A model generated the notes under the pieces. The model was not told where the DNA came from. It did no database searches and saw only the letters and a list, made by a program, of their open reading frames with translations. A stretch of DNA of 64,000 bases from positions 124,001 to 188,000 of the forward strand of contig NZ_BCNM01000009.1 in NCBI RefSeq assembly GCF_001514495.1. The letters run 5' to 3'. A program made the translations under genes and the position numbers. Every line of letters starts with the position of its first letter. Positions within the stretch are counted from its first letter, which is position 1. Shown here piece after piece: positions 1-8,566 of the stretch. The stretch comes from Paenibacillus pabuli NBRC 13638 (lineage in GTDB: Bacteria; Bacillota; Bacilli; Paenibacillales; Paenibacillaceae).

Positions 1-202
1 TGATTTCCTCCCTGTGCCTATTTTCGGCCACTTCCGAATATAGGTTCTTTTGTCGTTGTTTTACCCTTCTTTTGGCATATTGCAAAATAATCTGTTCAAT
101 ACAATATCTATAGGAAAACAGACGTAACGTATTATAACATTCTTTTGTTAAGGACATGCTCTGTTTTGTTAAAGATGGTGGATGGCTGCCCGACTCAATT
201 CA

Positions 203-244
203 AAAAGAGCTGCAGCATACGGATTACCGATCTGCAGCTCTTTA
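203..244 (-). terminator. Rho-independent terminator of the LLM monooxygenase gene
   Basis: A 12-bp perfect stem (AAAGAGCTGCAG with its complement) encloses a 16-nt loop. On the minus strand it is followed by a T run and lies about 50 bp past the stop codon of the flavin monooxygenase gene. Positions 1-200 hold no supportable gene. Confidence 0.8.
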
Positions 245-291
245 GATTGTGAAACAAATTAGGAATCAGGTAGAGAGTAAGCTCGTGCACA

Positions 292-1314
292 TTACGCTTC
301 AGCCAGCAATCTGTAAGAGGCCAACCTGCGCTCATAATCCGGTCCAGCCGTAACCACAAGCAATCGATTGGTACCCAGTTTGTCGCTCACCTGCTGTAAC
401 TTTTCCCAAATCTGCAAAGGTGTGCCTGTATAATGGCGCTGTGCTTCCGTTTCGCTGGCATGGTCCACATCATGAGCTATCGTGTCAGGATGGGTACGGG
501 TGTGGATATCGGGCTGTCTTGGAACCTCTTCCCCTCCCGCTCCCCGGTTCTTCGTCATTTCACGACTCCAGGACAGCGCCTCTTCCTCTGTCTCCGCACA
601 CAGAATGCTGACAGCAACCATGACCTCCGGCTCTTTCCGATGGGCACTTGGGATGAACCCCTCCCGGTAACGACGTACAGCCTCTGTACCATCAGCGTCA
701 CTCATGAATTGACCGAATACATACCCCATACCGAAACGGGCAGCGAACTCCGCGCTCTTTACGTTGGTACCCAGCATCCATAAGGATAGGGGAAGCTCCG
801 GGATCGGGCGAGCCGTCACGGGATGCTCCTCATAAGTATAACGATCCTCCAGCAATTCCGTCAGTGCAGCGAGAGATTCAGGCAGCTTGGACACATGTTG
901 CAAGTAATTGCCACTCAAGGCCATCGTTGCATGCGGACCACCGCCTGGCGCACGACCCAAGCCGAGCTCCATTCGCCCCGGATAGAGGGCGGCGAGCAGC
1001 CGGAATGACTCCGCTACCTTAAGCGGGCTATAATGCGGAAGAAGCACAGCTCCGGAGCCAAGCTGAATCGTGTTGGTTCTCGCCCCAATATGAGCAAGCA
1101 GCACTTCCGGTGATGCCGATGCAAGTTCGTCCATATCATGATGCTCAGACGTCCAGTACCTTGAATACCCCCAAGTCTCAGCACGCTGCGCAAGGGTAAC
1201 GGATTGTTGAAGCGCCTGTTCTGCCGTGGCACCGTTCAACCTTGGAACAAGGTCAAGTACGCCCAGATTGTATTTCCCACTGATGTTCGCACCCAAGCGG
1301 CTCATCCCCTCCAT
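292..1314 (-). CDS. LLM-class flavin-dependent oxidoreductase (luciferase-like)
   Basis: The 340-residue protein has the layout of luciferase-like monooxygenases of the MsnO8 type: an early LGVLDLVPR strand, the YWTSEHH segment near residue 55, the IQLGSGAVLLPHYSPLKVAE strand-helix, and the LGLGRAPGG loop near residue 118. The family uses reduced FMN and oxygen; the substrate cannot be inferred. The gene follows the dGTPase stop codon by 9 bp on the same strand, so the two are probably cotranscribed. An alternative ATG at 1305 is three codons downstream; neither start has an ideally spaced ribosome site. A strong terminator follows. Confidence 0.88.
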   Translation of the reverse strand: MEGMSRLGANISGKYNLGVLDLVPRLNGATAEQALQQSVTLAQRAETWGYSRYWTSEHHDMDELASASPEVLLAHIGARTNTIQLGSGAVLLPHYSPLKVAESFRLLAALYPGRMELGLGRAPGGGPHATMALSGNYLQHVSKLPESLAALTELLEDRYTYEEHPVTARPIPELPLSLWMLGTNVKSAEFAARFGMGYVFGQFMSDADGTEAVRRYREGFIPSAHRKEPEVMVAVSILCAETEEEALSWSREMTKNRGAGGEEVPRQPDIHTRTHPDTIAHDVDHASETEAQRHYTGTPLQIWEKLQQVSDKLGTNRLLVVTAGPDYERRLASYRLLAEA

Positions 1315-1323
1315 CTCGCTTAT

Positions 1324-2739
1324 CTAGTCCAGATCGTAAATAGAACCGACCTTGAGACCGTAAAGTTCATTATATATTTTCTCGGCAAAAGCATCCGTCA
1401 TCCCGGCAATATAGTCGATCACCATATGCTCCCATGTCCAGATCGGATTAGCCTTCGCCTGATCCTTCTCATACCGTTGCAGCCAATCAGACGGAATAAT
1501 GGATTTGGATGTCTCTGGATCAAGGAAAGCATCCCACAGACGTTTGATCATCCATTCACTGCGCTTTTGCAGCCGCTGGACTCGCAGATCCCGAATCATA
1601 GTCACCCAGGCGAAGCTCTTGAGCACACTCACTGTACGCAGCATGTCTAGATCCTCGGCACCCTCACGGACAAACGTGACCTTCTTCCAGTCTCCGTTAT
1701 CAATGACCCCCAGGCTGGCAACAAAAAGGCTGACCCAGTATGCCTTGACCTCACGGCGGGTACGTGAGTAATCATGCTCACAGAACGGCATCTTTTCATT
1801 CCAGATACGCAGAAACGAAGCGAGTACTTCTTCTACCTTTTGCCCAATCGCTTCCCTTGTCCACCCGTTCCAGAACAGATCCTCCAGCGTCGTAATCTTA
1901 TCCACAATCAACCGATTGATATGCGGATCTTGGAGGAAATGCTCATGCACTTCAATCTTGCCTGCCTTGATGCCGTCCTCCAGATCATGGGCAGAGTACG
2001 CGATGTCGTCGCAAAGGTCCATCAATTGGGCTTCAAGCGTCTTTTTGCCAGCCGGAATGCCCCAACGATTGCGAATCTCGTGGATATACTGCCATTCATG
2101 ATGATACATGCCCTTCTTGCTCTCCGTACCGGGGTAAGGGTACTTGTTGATCCCCAGCAGCACTGCATCGGACAGGTTCAGCCCGTCGATATCCTCGCGT
2201 TTCTCCAAATACATAATGAGACGGAAGTTGTGTGCGTTGCCTTCAAAATGTTCATATTTTCGTTTCAGCTCCGCGCGAATCTCCGGCTCCTGTTGGGGTG
2301 ACTTGGCCCCGCGGCTCTTTTTCATCACTTTCTTGACCTCGGTGTTGATGAGATCATCCAGAATGCCGTCCAGCACTTCTTCCCCTTTATGTCCAAAAGG
2401 CGGGTGACCAAAATCATGTGCAATTGCGGCACACTCCACCACTTCCGAATCGATGATCAATCCGGGGTTGTCCGCCTGACTCCAGTCTATCTCCGGAAAC
2501 CGACGAAGCAGGCTCCGTGCAGCTTCACGCGCAATCTGTGCCACCTCCAGAGAGTGGGTTAATCGTGTGCGATAATAATCGCCTGTTCCGGCGCCAAATA
2601 CCTGGGATTTGCCTTGCAACCGACGGAAGGTCGGTGAATGGATCAGTCTGGAATAGTCCCGCTCATATGCGGCCCGAGCTCCATCCAGTTTGGTCAGTTC
2701 AGGGTATTGCCTATGTTCTCTTAGATCGTTCCATTGCAT
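1324..2739 (-). CDS. dgt: dGTP triphosphohydrolase (HD-domain dNTPase)
   Basis: Family members hydrolyse dNTPs, typically dGTP, to the nucleoside and triphosphate. The 471-residue protein shows the HD-superfamily metal site: RLTHSLEVAQ with His62, then the paired HD at residues 108-109 in IAHDFGHPPFGHKGEE, and DLCDDIAYSAHDLEDG further on. Start at 2739 is chosen because AGGAGT lies 8 nt upstream and the protein then begins MQWNDLREHR; the reading frame stays open for 30 more codons upstream, but that part is not family-like. It is the first gene of a two-gene unit with the LLM monooxygenase. Confidence 0.9.
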   Translation of the reverse strand: MQWNDLREHRQYPELTKLDGARAAYERDYSRLIHSPTFRRLQGKSQVFGAGTGDYYRTRLTHSLEVAQIAREAARSLLRRFPEIDWSQADNPGLIIDSEVVECAAIAHDFGHPPFGHKGEEVLDGILDDLINTEVKKVMKKSRGAKSPQQEPEIRAELKRKYEHFEGNAHNFRLIMYLEKREDIDGLNLSDAVLLGINKYPYPGTESKKGMYHHEWQYIHEIRNRWGIPAGKKTLEAQLMDLCDDIAYSAHDLEDGIKAGKIEVHEHFLQDPHINRLIVDKITTLEDLFWNGWTREAIGQKVEEVLASFLRIWNEKMPFCEHDYSRTRREVKAYWVSLFVASLGVIDNGDWKKVTFVREGAEDLDMLRTVSVLKSFAWVTMIRDLRVQRLQKRSEWMIKRLWDAFLDPETSKSIIPSDWLQRYEKDQAKANPIWTWEHMVIDYIAGMTDAFAEKIYNELYGLKVGSIYDLD

Positions 2740-2978
2740 GTTGATCACTCCTAGCCGACTGTCTCTATTTTGAGTGATTATACACATAATCAGCGTTTTC
2801 GAAAAGCAAAACCTATCTGCGATTGTCATCTCTTCTCACATCAACTTGTGAAGCACAGTCATCTTCCTTTTATTATACCCTGCCAGACTATCATCCGTGC
2901 ACCTAAATGATAATGATTCATATTGAAATTACACTAACGTGACTAATGGTGAAAAAAAGTGACTTATACAGTTTACGT

Positions 2979-3114
2979 GGCCGTTACGGTTACGGATCGT
3001 TCTTTTGATCGCTGTTATTCCCAAATTTCTTTGATTCCCTTTAAAAAGGGAGAAATTCGGGAATAAAGGCGAACGCTCCGCTTCTACAGAATCGATTCCG
3101 TCCCCTTCACTACT
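2979..3114 (+). repeat. Dispersed structured repeat, copy A
   Basis: One of five related intergenic elements (others at 5475-5610, 12341-12480, 36225-36385 and, inverted, 36849-37024). It starts near CCGTTACGG, carries GATCGCTGTTATTCCCAAAT, a central hairpin CCCTTTAAAAAGGG with flanking complementary arms, then GGCGAACGCTCCGCTTC, and ends at AATCGATTCCGTCCCC. The two ends are imperfectly complementary. It lies in the gap between the dGTPase gene and htpG, just before the htpG terminator. Confidence 0.85.
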
Positions 3115-3250
3115 TTTGCTGTCCTTAAAATACATAATGGTATTCACCATTCAACTCGCTAAAATCGAGTGAAAATCAAGTTCAATTTAGAATAATATCA
3201 TCCATCACTACAGTGATAGTCTGCCTCCCCCGCATCCTTCCCGTTGTGGG

Positions 3251-3290
3251 TAAAAAAACAAAAACCGACAGGACGGAAATGCCCTGTCGG
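3251..3290 (-). terminator. htpG terminator
   Basis: Stem CCGACAGG with its complement and a 9-nt loop. On the minus strand it is followed by TTTTTGTTTTTTTA. It lies about 120 bp beyond the htpG stop codon. Confidence 0.85.
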
Positions 3291-3411
3291 ATGAATATGG
3301 AGATGCAGCGAAGTGATTTAGCTACTCAACTTAATTTTCACCTAGTTTGAATCTTAAGGCTGCGTGAATTTTTGCATCAAGGATATTATCGCACGCTTGT
3401 ACGAAGGATTT

Positions 3412-5292
3412 TTACACCATAACCTTGCAGATATCGTTAGTGAATTCTACCGGGTCTTGAATTGGTAGTCCTTCGATCAGCAATGCTTGATGATACAGCA
3501 GGCTTGTGTAGAGGTTCAGTTTTTCTTTATCCTGTGCGAATGCGTCTTTCAGCGATTTGAAGACATCGTGATTGACATTGATCTCCAACACTTTATCCGC
3601 CTGTACATTTTCACTGTTCGGCATAGCTTTCAGGATTTTCTCCATCTCAATCGTCAGTTCACCTTCCGTGGACAAACATACCGGATGGCTTCTCAGGCGT
3701 TTGGAAGCTTTAACAGCTTTTACTTTGCCGCCGAGCTGTGCTTGCATCGCTTCGAACAACTCTTTGTTATCGTTGTCCTGTGCATCCGTCTCTTCTTTGT
3801 CTGCATTGTCCTCGATGCCCAGGTCACCGCTGGAGATGGATTTGAATTCTTTCTCTTTGTAGTTCGTGATCATCTTGATTGCAAACTCATCGATGTCGTC
3901 GGTGAAGTACAAGACTTCATAGCCTTTGTCGAGTACACCCTCGATCTGTGGCAGCTTCTCAATCCGTTCAATGGATTCACCGGATGCGTAGTAGATGTAC
4001 TTCTGATCTTCAGGCATTCTGGAAACGTACTCGTCCAGGCTCACCAATTTCTTCTCTTTGGAAGAAGAGAACAGGAGCAGATCCTGCAGGGTGTCCTTGT
4101 TCACACCATAGTCACTGTATACGCCATACTTCAGCTGACGTCCAAACGCCTGGTAGAACTTCTCGTAATTTTCACGCTCATCCTTAAGCAGGCTTTGCAG
4201 CTGGCTCTTGATCTTGTTCTTGATGTTCTTCGCGATCAGACTGAGCTGACGGTCGTGCTGCAGCATTTCACGGGAGATGTTCAGGGACAGATCTTCCGAA
4301 TCCACCATACCTTTGACAAATCCGAAGTAATCCGGCAGCAGATCTCCGCATTTGTCCATGATCAATACACCGTTAGAGTACAGTTCCAGACCTTTTTCAT
4401 ACTCTTTTGTATAGTAATCAAACGGTGTATTCTCCGGGATAAACAGGATCGCATTATATACCACTGCGCCATCAGCGCTGATGTGCAAATGTTTGAGCGG
4501 TTTGTCAAAACCGTAGCGTTTTTCCATATAGAAGTTGTTGTAGTCTTCTTCGGTCAATTCGCTTTTATTTTTACGCCAGATCGGCACCATGCTGTTCACG
4601 GTTTGCTCTTCTTTGTACTCTTCGAACTCGTTCTCCGTACCTTCTTTTGGACGTTGGCCTGACACATCCATTTTGATCGGGTAGCGAATGAAATCGGAGT
4701 ATTTCTTGATGATGGATCTCAGGCGGTACTCTTCCAAAAATTCGTCATACGAATCTTCTTCGGTATTCTGTTTGATCGTCAGGACGATTTCCGTACCCAC
4801 GGTATCTTTCTCCGCTGGAGTGATCGTGTACCCGTCCGCGCCTTCGGATTCCCATTTCCAGGCTTCGTCGCTGCCCAGCGTTTTACTGGTCACGGTAAGC
4901 TTGTCCGCCACCATAAATGCAGAGTAGAAACCAACCCCGAATTGTCCGATGATATTGTGTCCGTCTTTGGCTTCATTCTCTTTCTTAAACGCCAGCGATC
5001 CACTCTTCGCGATAACCCCCAGGTTGTTCTCCAGCTCTTCCTGCGTCATCCCGATTCCGGTATCCGTCAGGGTGAGTGTCCGGTTTTCTTTGTCGATGGT
5101 GAGCTTGATGTAGTAATCCTCTTTGTTGAAGACGAGTGTGTCGTCAGTCAGTGCTTTGTAATATATTTTGTCAATGGCGTCACTGGAGTTGGAGATCAGT
5201 TCTCTCAAAAAGATTTCCCTTTGCGTGTAAATGGAGTTGATCATCATATCCAGCAAACGCTTGGATTCAGCCTGGAATTCTTTCTTAGCCAT
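3412..5292 (-). CDS. htpG: Molecular chaperone HtpG (bacterial Hsp90)
   Basis: The 626-residue protein is full length for HtpG. It begins [20 protein letters not shown] and shows the GHKL ATP-binding motifs [19 protein letters not shown] and [15 protein letters not shown], then the middle domain containing NISREMLQ. It is a cytosolic ATP-dependent chaperone. GGAGA 8 nt upstream of the ATG at 5292 fixes the start, although the frame is open to 5430. About 500 bp upstream is a sigma-A-type promoter with a perfect CIRCE operator and no gene between, so HrcA control is inferred. The leader contains dispersed repeat copy B. Confidence 0.97.
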   Translation of the reverse strand: MAKKEFQAESKRLLDMMINSIYTQREIFLRELISNSSDAIDKIYYKALTDDTLVFNKEDYYIKLTIDKENRTLTLTDTGIGMTQEELENNLGVIAKSGSLAFKKENEAKDGHNIIGQFGVGFYSAFMVADKLTVTSKTLGSDEAWKWESEGADGYTITPAEKDTVGTEIVLTIKQNTEEDSYDEFLEEYRLRSIIKKYSDFIRYPIKMDVSGQRPKEGTENEFEEYKEEQTVNSMVPIWRKNKSELTEEDYNNFYMEKRYGFDKPLKHLHISADGAVVYNAILFIPENTPFDYYTKEYEKGLELYSNGVLIMDKCGDLLPDYFGFVKGMVDSEDLSLNISREMLQHDRQLSLIAKNIKNKIKSQLQSLLKDERENYEKFYQAFGRQLKYGVYSDYGVNKDTLQDLLLFSSSKEKKLVSLDEYVSRMPEDQKYIYYASGESIERIEKLPQIEGVLDKGYEVLYFTDDIDEFAIKMITNYKEKEFKSISSGDLGIEDNADKEETDAQDNDNKELFEAMQAQLGGKVKAVKASKRLRSHPVCLSTEGELTIEMEKILKAMPNSENVQADKVLEINVNHDVFKSLKDAFAQDKEKLNLYTSLLYHQALLIEGLPIQDPVEFTNDICKVMV

Positions 5293-5474
5293 GAATGGGT
5301 GTCTCCTTTCAAATTGGATATCGAATGATTGGATTGAATATAGAAAGTAAACCTTTGAATTGTCCATGCCGAACGTTACGTTGCTAGACCAGCCTTCAAA
5401 TGCTTTGATCCACAGATTTTTTGGATTCACTCTATTGCTGATTTAAAATAAGTGCATAATTTTCTGCGGTCCAG

Positions 5475-5610
5475 CCGTTCCGGTTACGAATCGTTCTTTC
5501 GATCGCTGTTATCCCCTAATTTCCTTGATCCCTTTTTTGAAAAGGGAGAAATTAAGTGATAAAGGCGAACGCTTCGCTTCTACAAAATCGATTTCGTCCC
5601 CTTCACTGCT
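5475..5610 (+). repeat. Dispersed structured repeat, copy B (in the htpG leader)
   Basis: Same family as copy A. It shows CGTTCTTTCGATCGCTGTTA, a central CCCTTTTTTGAAAAGGG hairpin, the small hairpin GCGAAcgcTTCGC, and an AAATCGATTTCGTCCCC end. It lies wholly between the CIRCE promoter and the htpG start codon, so it should be transcribed, in antisense orientation to the form given here, as part of the htpG 5' leader. Confidence 0.85.
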
Positions 5611-5797
5611 GCCGCACCATTCACCAACTGATTTTAAACATTGCGATTTTTATTCAAGTAAAAATCTGTTGATCCATCTTGCTCGTGTGCCAGGTCTTTT
5701 CTAGCCCCTCAACTCTCATGTCCTATTCAAGGTTAACTTTATCCATATTCAAAAACACAATCATTCCATATGTAGTCGTGTAATGTAAATTCATTTG

Positions 5798-5824
5798 TTA
5801 GCACTCCAATCATCAGAGTGCTAA
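5798..5824 (-). promoter_or_regulatory. CIRCE operator (HrcA binding site)
   Basis: The sequence TTAGCACTC, nine bases, GAGTGCTAA is a perfect match to the CIRCE inverted repeat bound by the heat-shock repressor HrcA. It starts within about ten bases of the transcription start expected from the adjoining minus-strand promoter. CIRCE classically controls groESL and dnaK operons; here the only gene downstream is htpG. Confidence 0.95.
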
Positions 5825-5836
5825 ACCCTTCCTTTT

Positions 5837-5865
5837 ATATAACATATGGCAAAATTGGGTGTCAA
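5837..5865 (-). promoter_or_regulatory. Sigma-A promoter ahead of CIRCE and htpG
   Basis: On the minus strand TTGACA (5865-5860) is followed after 17 nt by TTATAT (5842-5837), then by AAAAGGAAGGG and the CIRCE element. Spacing and position are typical of HrcA-controlled housekeeping promoters. Confidence 0.8.
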
Positions 5866-5954
5866 TACGAAGGCGGATATTTTAACAAAATGATCGAATA
5901 ACCATTCAAGTTTTGCACATCTCTACCATTTTAGCTCAATCCATCATGCAACAC

Positions 5955-5989
5955 AAAAGCCGCCTCGAATCAAAGTTCGAACCGGCTTG
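5955..5989 (-). terminator. Hairpin between the oligopeptide permeases and the htpG promoter
   Basis: Minus-strand stem AAGCCGGTTCGAA with a near-perfect complement, followed by TTTTGTGTT. It probably ends read-through from the permease genes before the CIRCE promoter. Confidence 0.6.
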
Positions 5990-6143
5990 GAGACAGACTG
6001 TAATGAGTATGTGGAACAGACGATAGTATCATAACATCGCCATCTAATGTATTTCGAAAGGACATCTACCTTGCTGTGTTGTGATTGCCACATTAGATAA
6101 CTGCCTTAGATGACTGCCTGAGTCAGCGCTGGCAAACCACACG

Positions 6144-6337
6144 CTAACGAACCTTACAGAAGTTAATAGGGCTTTTTAGGATGATTTCGCTAACCTAAAG
6201 CATCGTAGCACGCTATCTCTCACCTTTAGGCGACCTTCCCAAACTTTCCGCAGGTTTTCGCAAAATAGTGTGTGTGGGATTCGTCAGACTGGGAAATTGG
6301 CAGTAAATCGCACAATAAGGCTTTCCAGGTTCGTTAG
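6144..6337. repeat. MITE-like inverted-repeat element, family 2, copy 1
   Basis: The 11-bp sequence CTAACGAACCT at 6144-6154 is exactly inverted at 6327-6337 (AGGTTCGTTAG). The 170 bp between have no coding frame. A related element with TAACGAATC and GATTCGTTA ends is at 52050-52244. Confidence 0.5.
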
Positions 6338-6392
6338 ATTTGGAACAGATTCGGAGACTTGATTTTAGAGATTAAAATGGAGATGCAACCTT

Positions 6393-7292
6393 CTACTTTT
6401 TCACCATTTTTGGATCAAGGGTATCGCGCAGCCCGTCCCCCAGCAAGTTGAAACCGAGCACGGTGAACATGATGGAAAGTCCCGGGAAAATAAGCGTCCA
6501 GGGCGCTTTTTGCAGAAACTGGCGGGAATCCGACAGCATTTTACCCCACTCCGGGTCAGGGGGTTGCGCCCCCATGCCAAGAAATCCGAGTGCAGCCGCT
6601 TCAATAATTGCTGTCCCTATGCCCAGTGTGCCTTGTACGATGAGCGGGGTAAGGCTATTCGGCAAAATGTGCCGAAACAGAATCCGCATATTACTAGCCC
6701 CCAGCGTACGCGCCGACGTAATGAATTCCTCCTGTCTCAAACTAAGTACCCTTGAACGCACCAGCCGTCCGTAGGTCGGGATGTTCACAATGGCGATGGC
6801 GAGCAGTGCATTTTGCAAGGATGGACCAAGAATGGCCACGATGGCAATCGCCAGCAGGATGGCTGGAAAGGCAAGCAGGATATCGAACAAACGCGAGATG
6901 AGCATGTCTGCCCATTTTCCATAAAACCCGGCAATCAGTCCAAGCAACGCACCCGCCACAATGGAGCCAATCACGGAGAAAAAACCGACCCATAATGAAA
7001 TGCGCGCCCCGTGCAGCACTCTGGAAAATACGTCACGCCCGAGATCATCGGTACCGAACCAATGCTCGGCCGAAGGGGCTTGCAGACGATCTGTGAGTAC
7101 CTGCTCTTTGTAGTCATACGGTGCAATATATGGGGCAGCAAAGGCCAACAGAATGAAAAAAACGATAATGATCAAACCTGCGAGCGCAAGCCGATTTCTT
7201 CGAAACGTTCTCCAGGCTTCCCGCCATGGACCTGATGCAGGTGCAGGCGCAGTGTCCATTGGTGCTCCGGTATTGGTCGATAATTTGACCAT
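6393..7292 (-). CDS. Peptide/nickel-type ABC transporter permease (DppC/OppC family)
   Basis: Inner-membrane permease of 299 residues. A hydrophilic N-terminus is followed by a first membrane segment (LALAGLIIIVFFILLAFAAP) and the family signature TDDLGRDVFSRVLHGARISL. The permease loop motif EFITSARTLGASNMRILFRH interacts with the ATPase in this family. Start at 7292 is supported by GGGAG 7 nt upstream; the frame is open to 7343. It is the last gene of a three-gene unit (binding protein, DppB-like, DppC-like). No ATPase gene is nearby. Confidence 0.92.
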   Translation of the reverse strand: MVKLSTNTGAPMDTAPAPASGPWREAWRTFRRNRLALAGLIIIVFFILLAFAAPYIAPYDYKEQVLTDRLQAPSAEHWFGTDDLGRDVFSRVLHGARISLWVGFFSVIGSIVAGALLGLIAGFYGKWADMLISRLFDILLAFPAILLAIAIVAILGPSLQNALLAIAIVNIPTYGRLVRSRVLSLRQEEFITSARTLGASNMRILFRHILPNSLTPLIVQGTLGIGTAIIEAAALGFLGMGAQPPDPEWGKMLSDSRQFLQKAPWTLIFPGLSIMFTVLGFNLLGDGLRDTLDPKMVKK

Positions 7293-7377
7293 GCGGCGTC
7301 TCCCTTCTTGGCTATGGATGAAAGATAAGATCAACGAGTCCACTACGCTCAGGCACTACGATTGCTGAACCGTCTTC

Positions 7378-8382
7378 CTACTTGTAGCTAATCCGCGGAT
7401 CGAATACGGCGTACAGTAAGTCCACAATCAGGTTGATCACTACGAAAAAGAATGCCACGATCAGAATGCCGCTCTGGATCACCGGATAGTCCCGCGAACT
7501 AATGGCTTCATATATATAGCGACCGACACCAGGCCAGGCAAAGATCGTTTCGGTCAGCACCGCTCCACCGAGCAAGGAACCGGTCTGTATGCCGATGACA
7601 GTAAGAACGGGGATGAACGCATTTTTCAACGCATGTCCATATACAACAAAAAACGGGCCAAGCCCTTTCGCCTTCGCGGTTCGGATATAGTCCGAACTCA
7701 TCACTTCGAGCATACTGGAACGCGTCATCCGGGCAATAACAGCCATCGGAATTGTGCCGAGCGCGATACTTGGCAGCAGTAAATGTTTTGTTACCGTCCA
7801 CAACTGATCCCAGCGGCCGGCAATCATCGTATCCAGCACATACAAGCCCGTCATGGCTTCAACTGGATCACGCGCATTCATTCTGCCGATGGAGGGCAGC
7901 CAATGCAATTTGTTCGCAAACAGCCATTGTTCCATCAACCCCAGCCAGAAGATCGGCATCGACACACCCACCAATGCAATGACCATGCAGCAGTAATCAA
8001 ACCACGAGTTATGTTTCCACGCACTGACGATCCCGGCATTCACGCCAATGATGATCGCAAACAGCATGCTCGCCATCGTTAATTCAAGGGTCGCTGTCAG
8101 ATAGGGCATAATTTCCTGGGCAATGGGAACCTTGGTGCGGATGGATGTGCCCAAATCGCCCTTAAACAGATCGCCCAGATAGGCGAAATATTGTTGAAAC
8201 CATGGTTTGTCCAGTCCCAGCTGGTCACGCAGAGCCTGCTTGGATTGTTCGGTTGCCTTTTGCCCGAGTATGGTCTCGGCCGGATCACCCGGAATGGCAT
8301 GGATAATGGAAAAGACGATCAGGGTCATGCCCAGCAGCACGGGCAGTAACACGAGTACACGTTTGACGATGTAACTGTTCAC
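7378..8382 (-). CDS. Peptide/nickel-type ABC transporter permease (DppB/OppB family)
   Basis: The 334-residue protein starts MNSYIVKRVLVLLPVLLGMT, typical of DppB-type permeases. It has the conserved HAIPGDPAE segment and the coupling motif DYIRTAKAKGLGPFFVVYGH, with about six membrane segments. The start codon is GTG at 8382, with AGGTG about 9 nt upstream. It lies 85 bp before the DppC-like gene and 185 bp after the binding-protein gene, separated from the latter by a large hairpin. Confidence 0.92.
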   Translation of the reverse strand: MNSYIVKRVLVLLPVLLGMTLIVFSIIHAIPGDPAETILGQKATEQSKQALRDQLGLDKPWFQQYFAYLGDLFKGDLGTSIRTKVPIAQEIMPYLTATLELTMASMLFAIIIGVNAGIVSAWKHNSWFDYCCMVIALVGVSMPIFWLGLMEQWLFANKLHWLPSIGRMNARDPVEAMTGLYVLDTMIAGRWDQLWTVTKHLLLPSIALGTIPMAVIARMTRSSMLEVMSSDYIRTAKAKGLGPFFVVYGHALKNAFIPVLTVIGIQTGSLLGGAVLTETIFAWPGVGRYIYEAISSRDYPVIQSGILIVAFFFVVINLIVDLLYAVFDPRISYK

Positions 8383-8437
8383 TCCTCATTCACCTGCCTT
8401 CGATGTATCATGCAAAATCCATGCAATATGCAATTAT

Positions 8438-8523
8438 AAAAAGCGCTGGCAGACATGCATGCTTAAGATCGTTACATCCAGATGTGGGTTCTTATCAAGC
8501 ATTGCGTGTACGCCAGCGCTTTG
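8438..8523 (-). terminator. Long hairpin between binding protein and permeases
   Basis: AAAGCGCTGGC and GCCAGCGCTTTTT form an 11-bp outer stem around a partly self-complementary 60-nt loop, followed by T residues on the minus strand. A partial terminator here would allow higher expression of the binding protein than of the permeases, a common arrangement. Confidence 0.65.
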
Positions 8524-8566
8524 AACTAATAAATCTTGATAATACTAAACACAGCTCATATACAAG

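Noticed and set aside
2907-2921. Fur-box-like TGATAATGATTCATA upstream of the dGTPase gene
   Set aside because: Only one half matches the consensus well and the downstream gene has no link to iron.
2929-3150. 73-codon frame across repeat copy A
   Set aside because: Falls within a structured non-coding repeat present at four other sites without a conserved frame.
3487-4662. Long open frame (391 codons) on the plus strand opposite htpG
   Set aside because: Antisense shadow of a highly conserved gene; cysteine- and phenylalanine-rich composition typical of a complement frame, no ribosome site.
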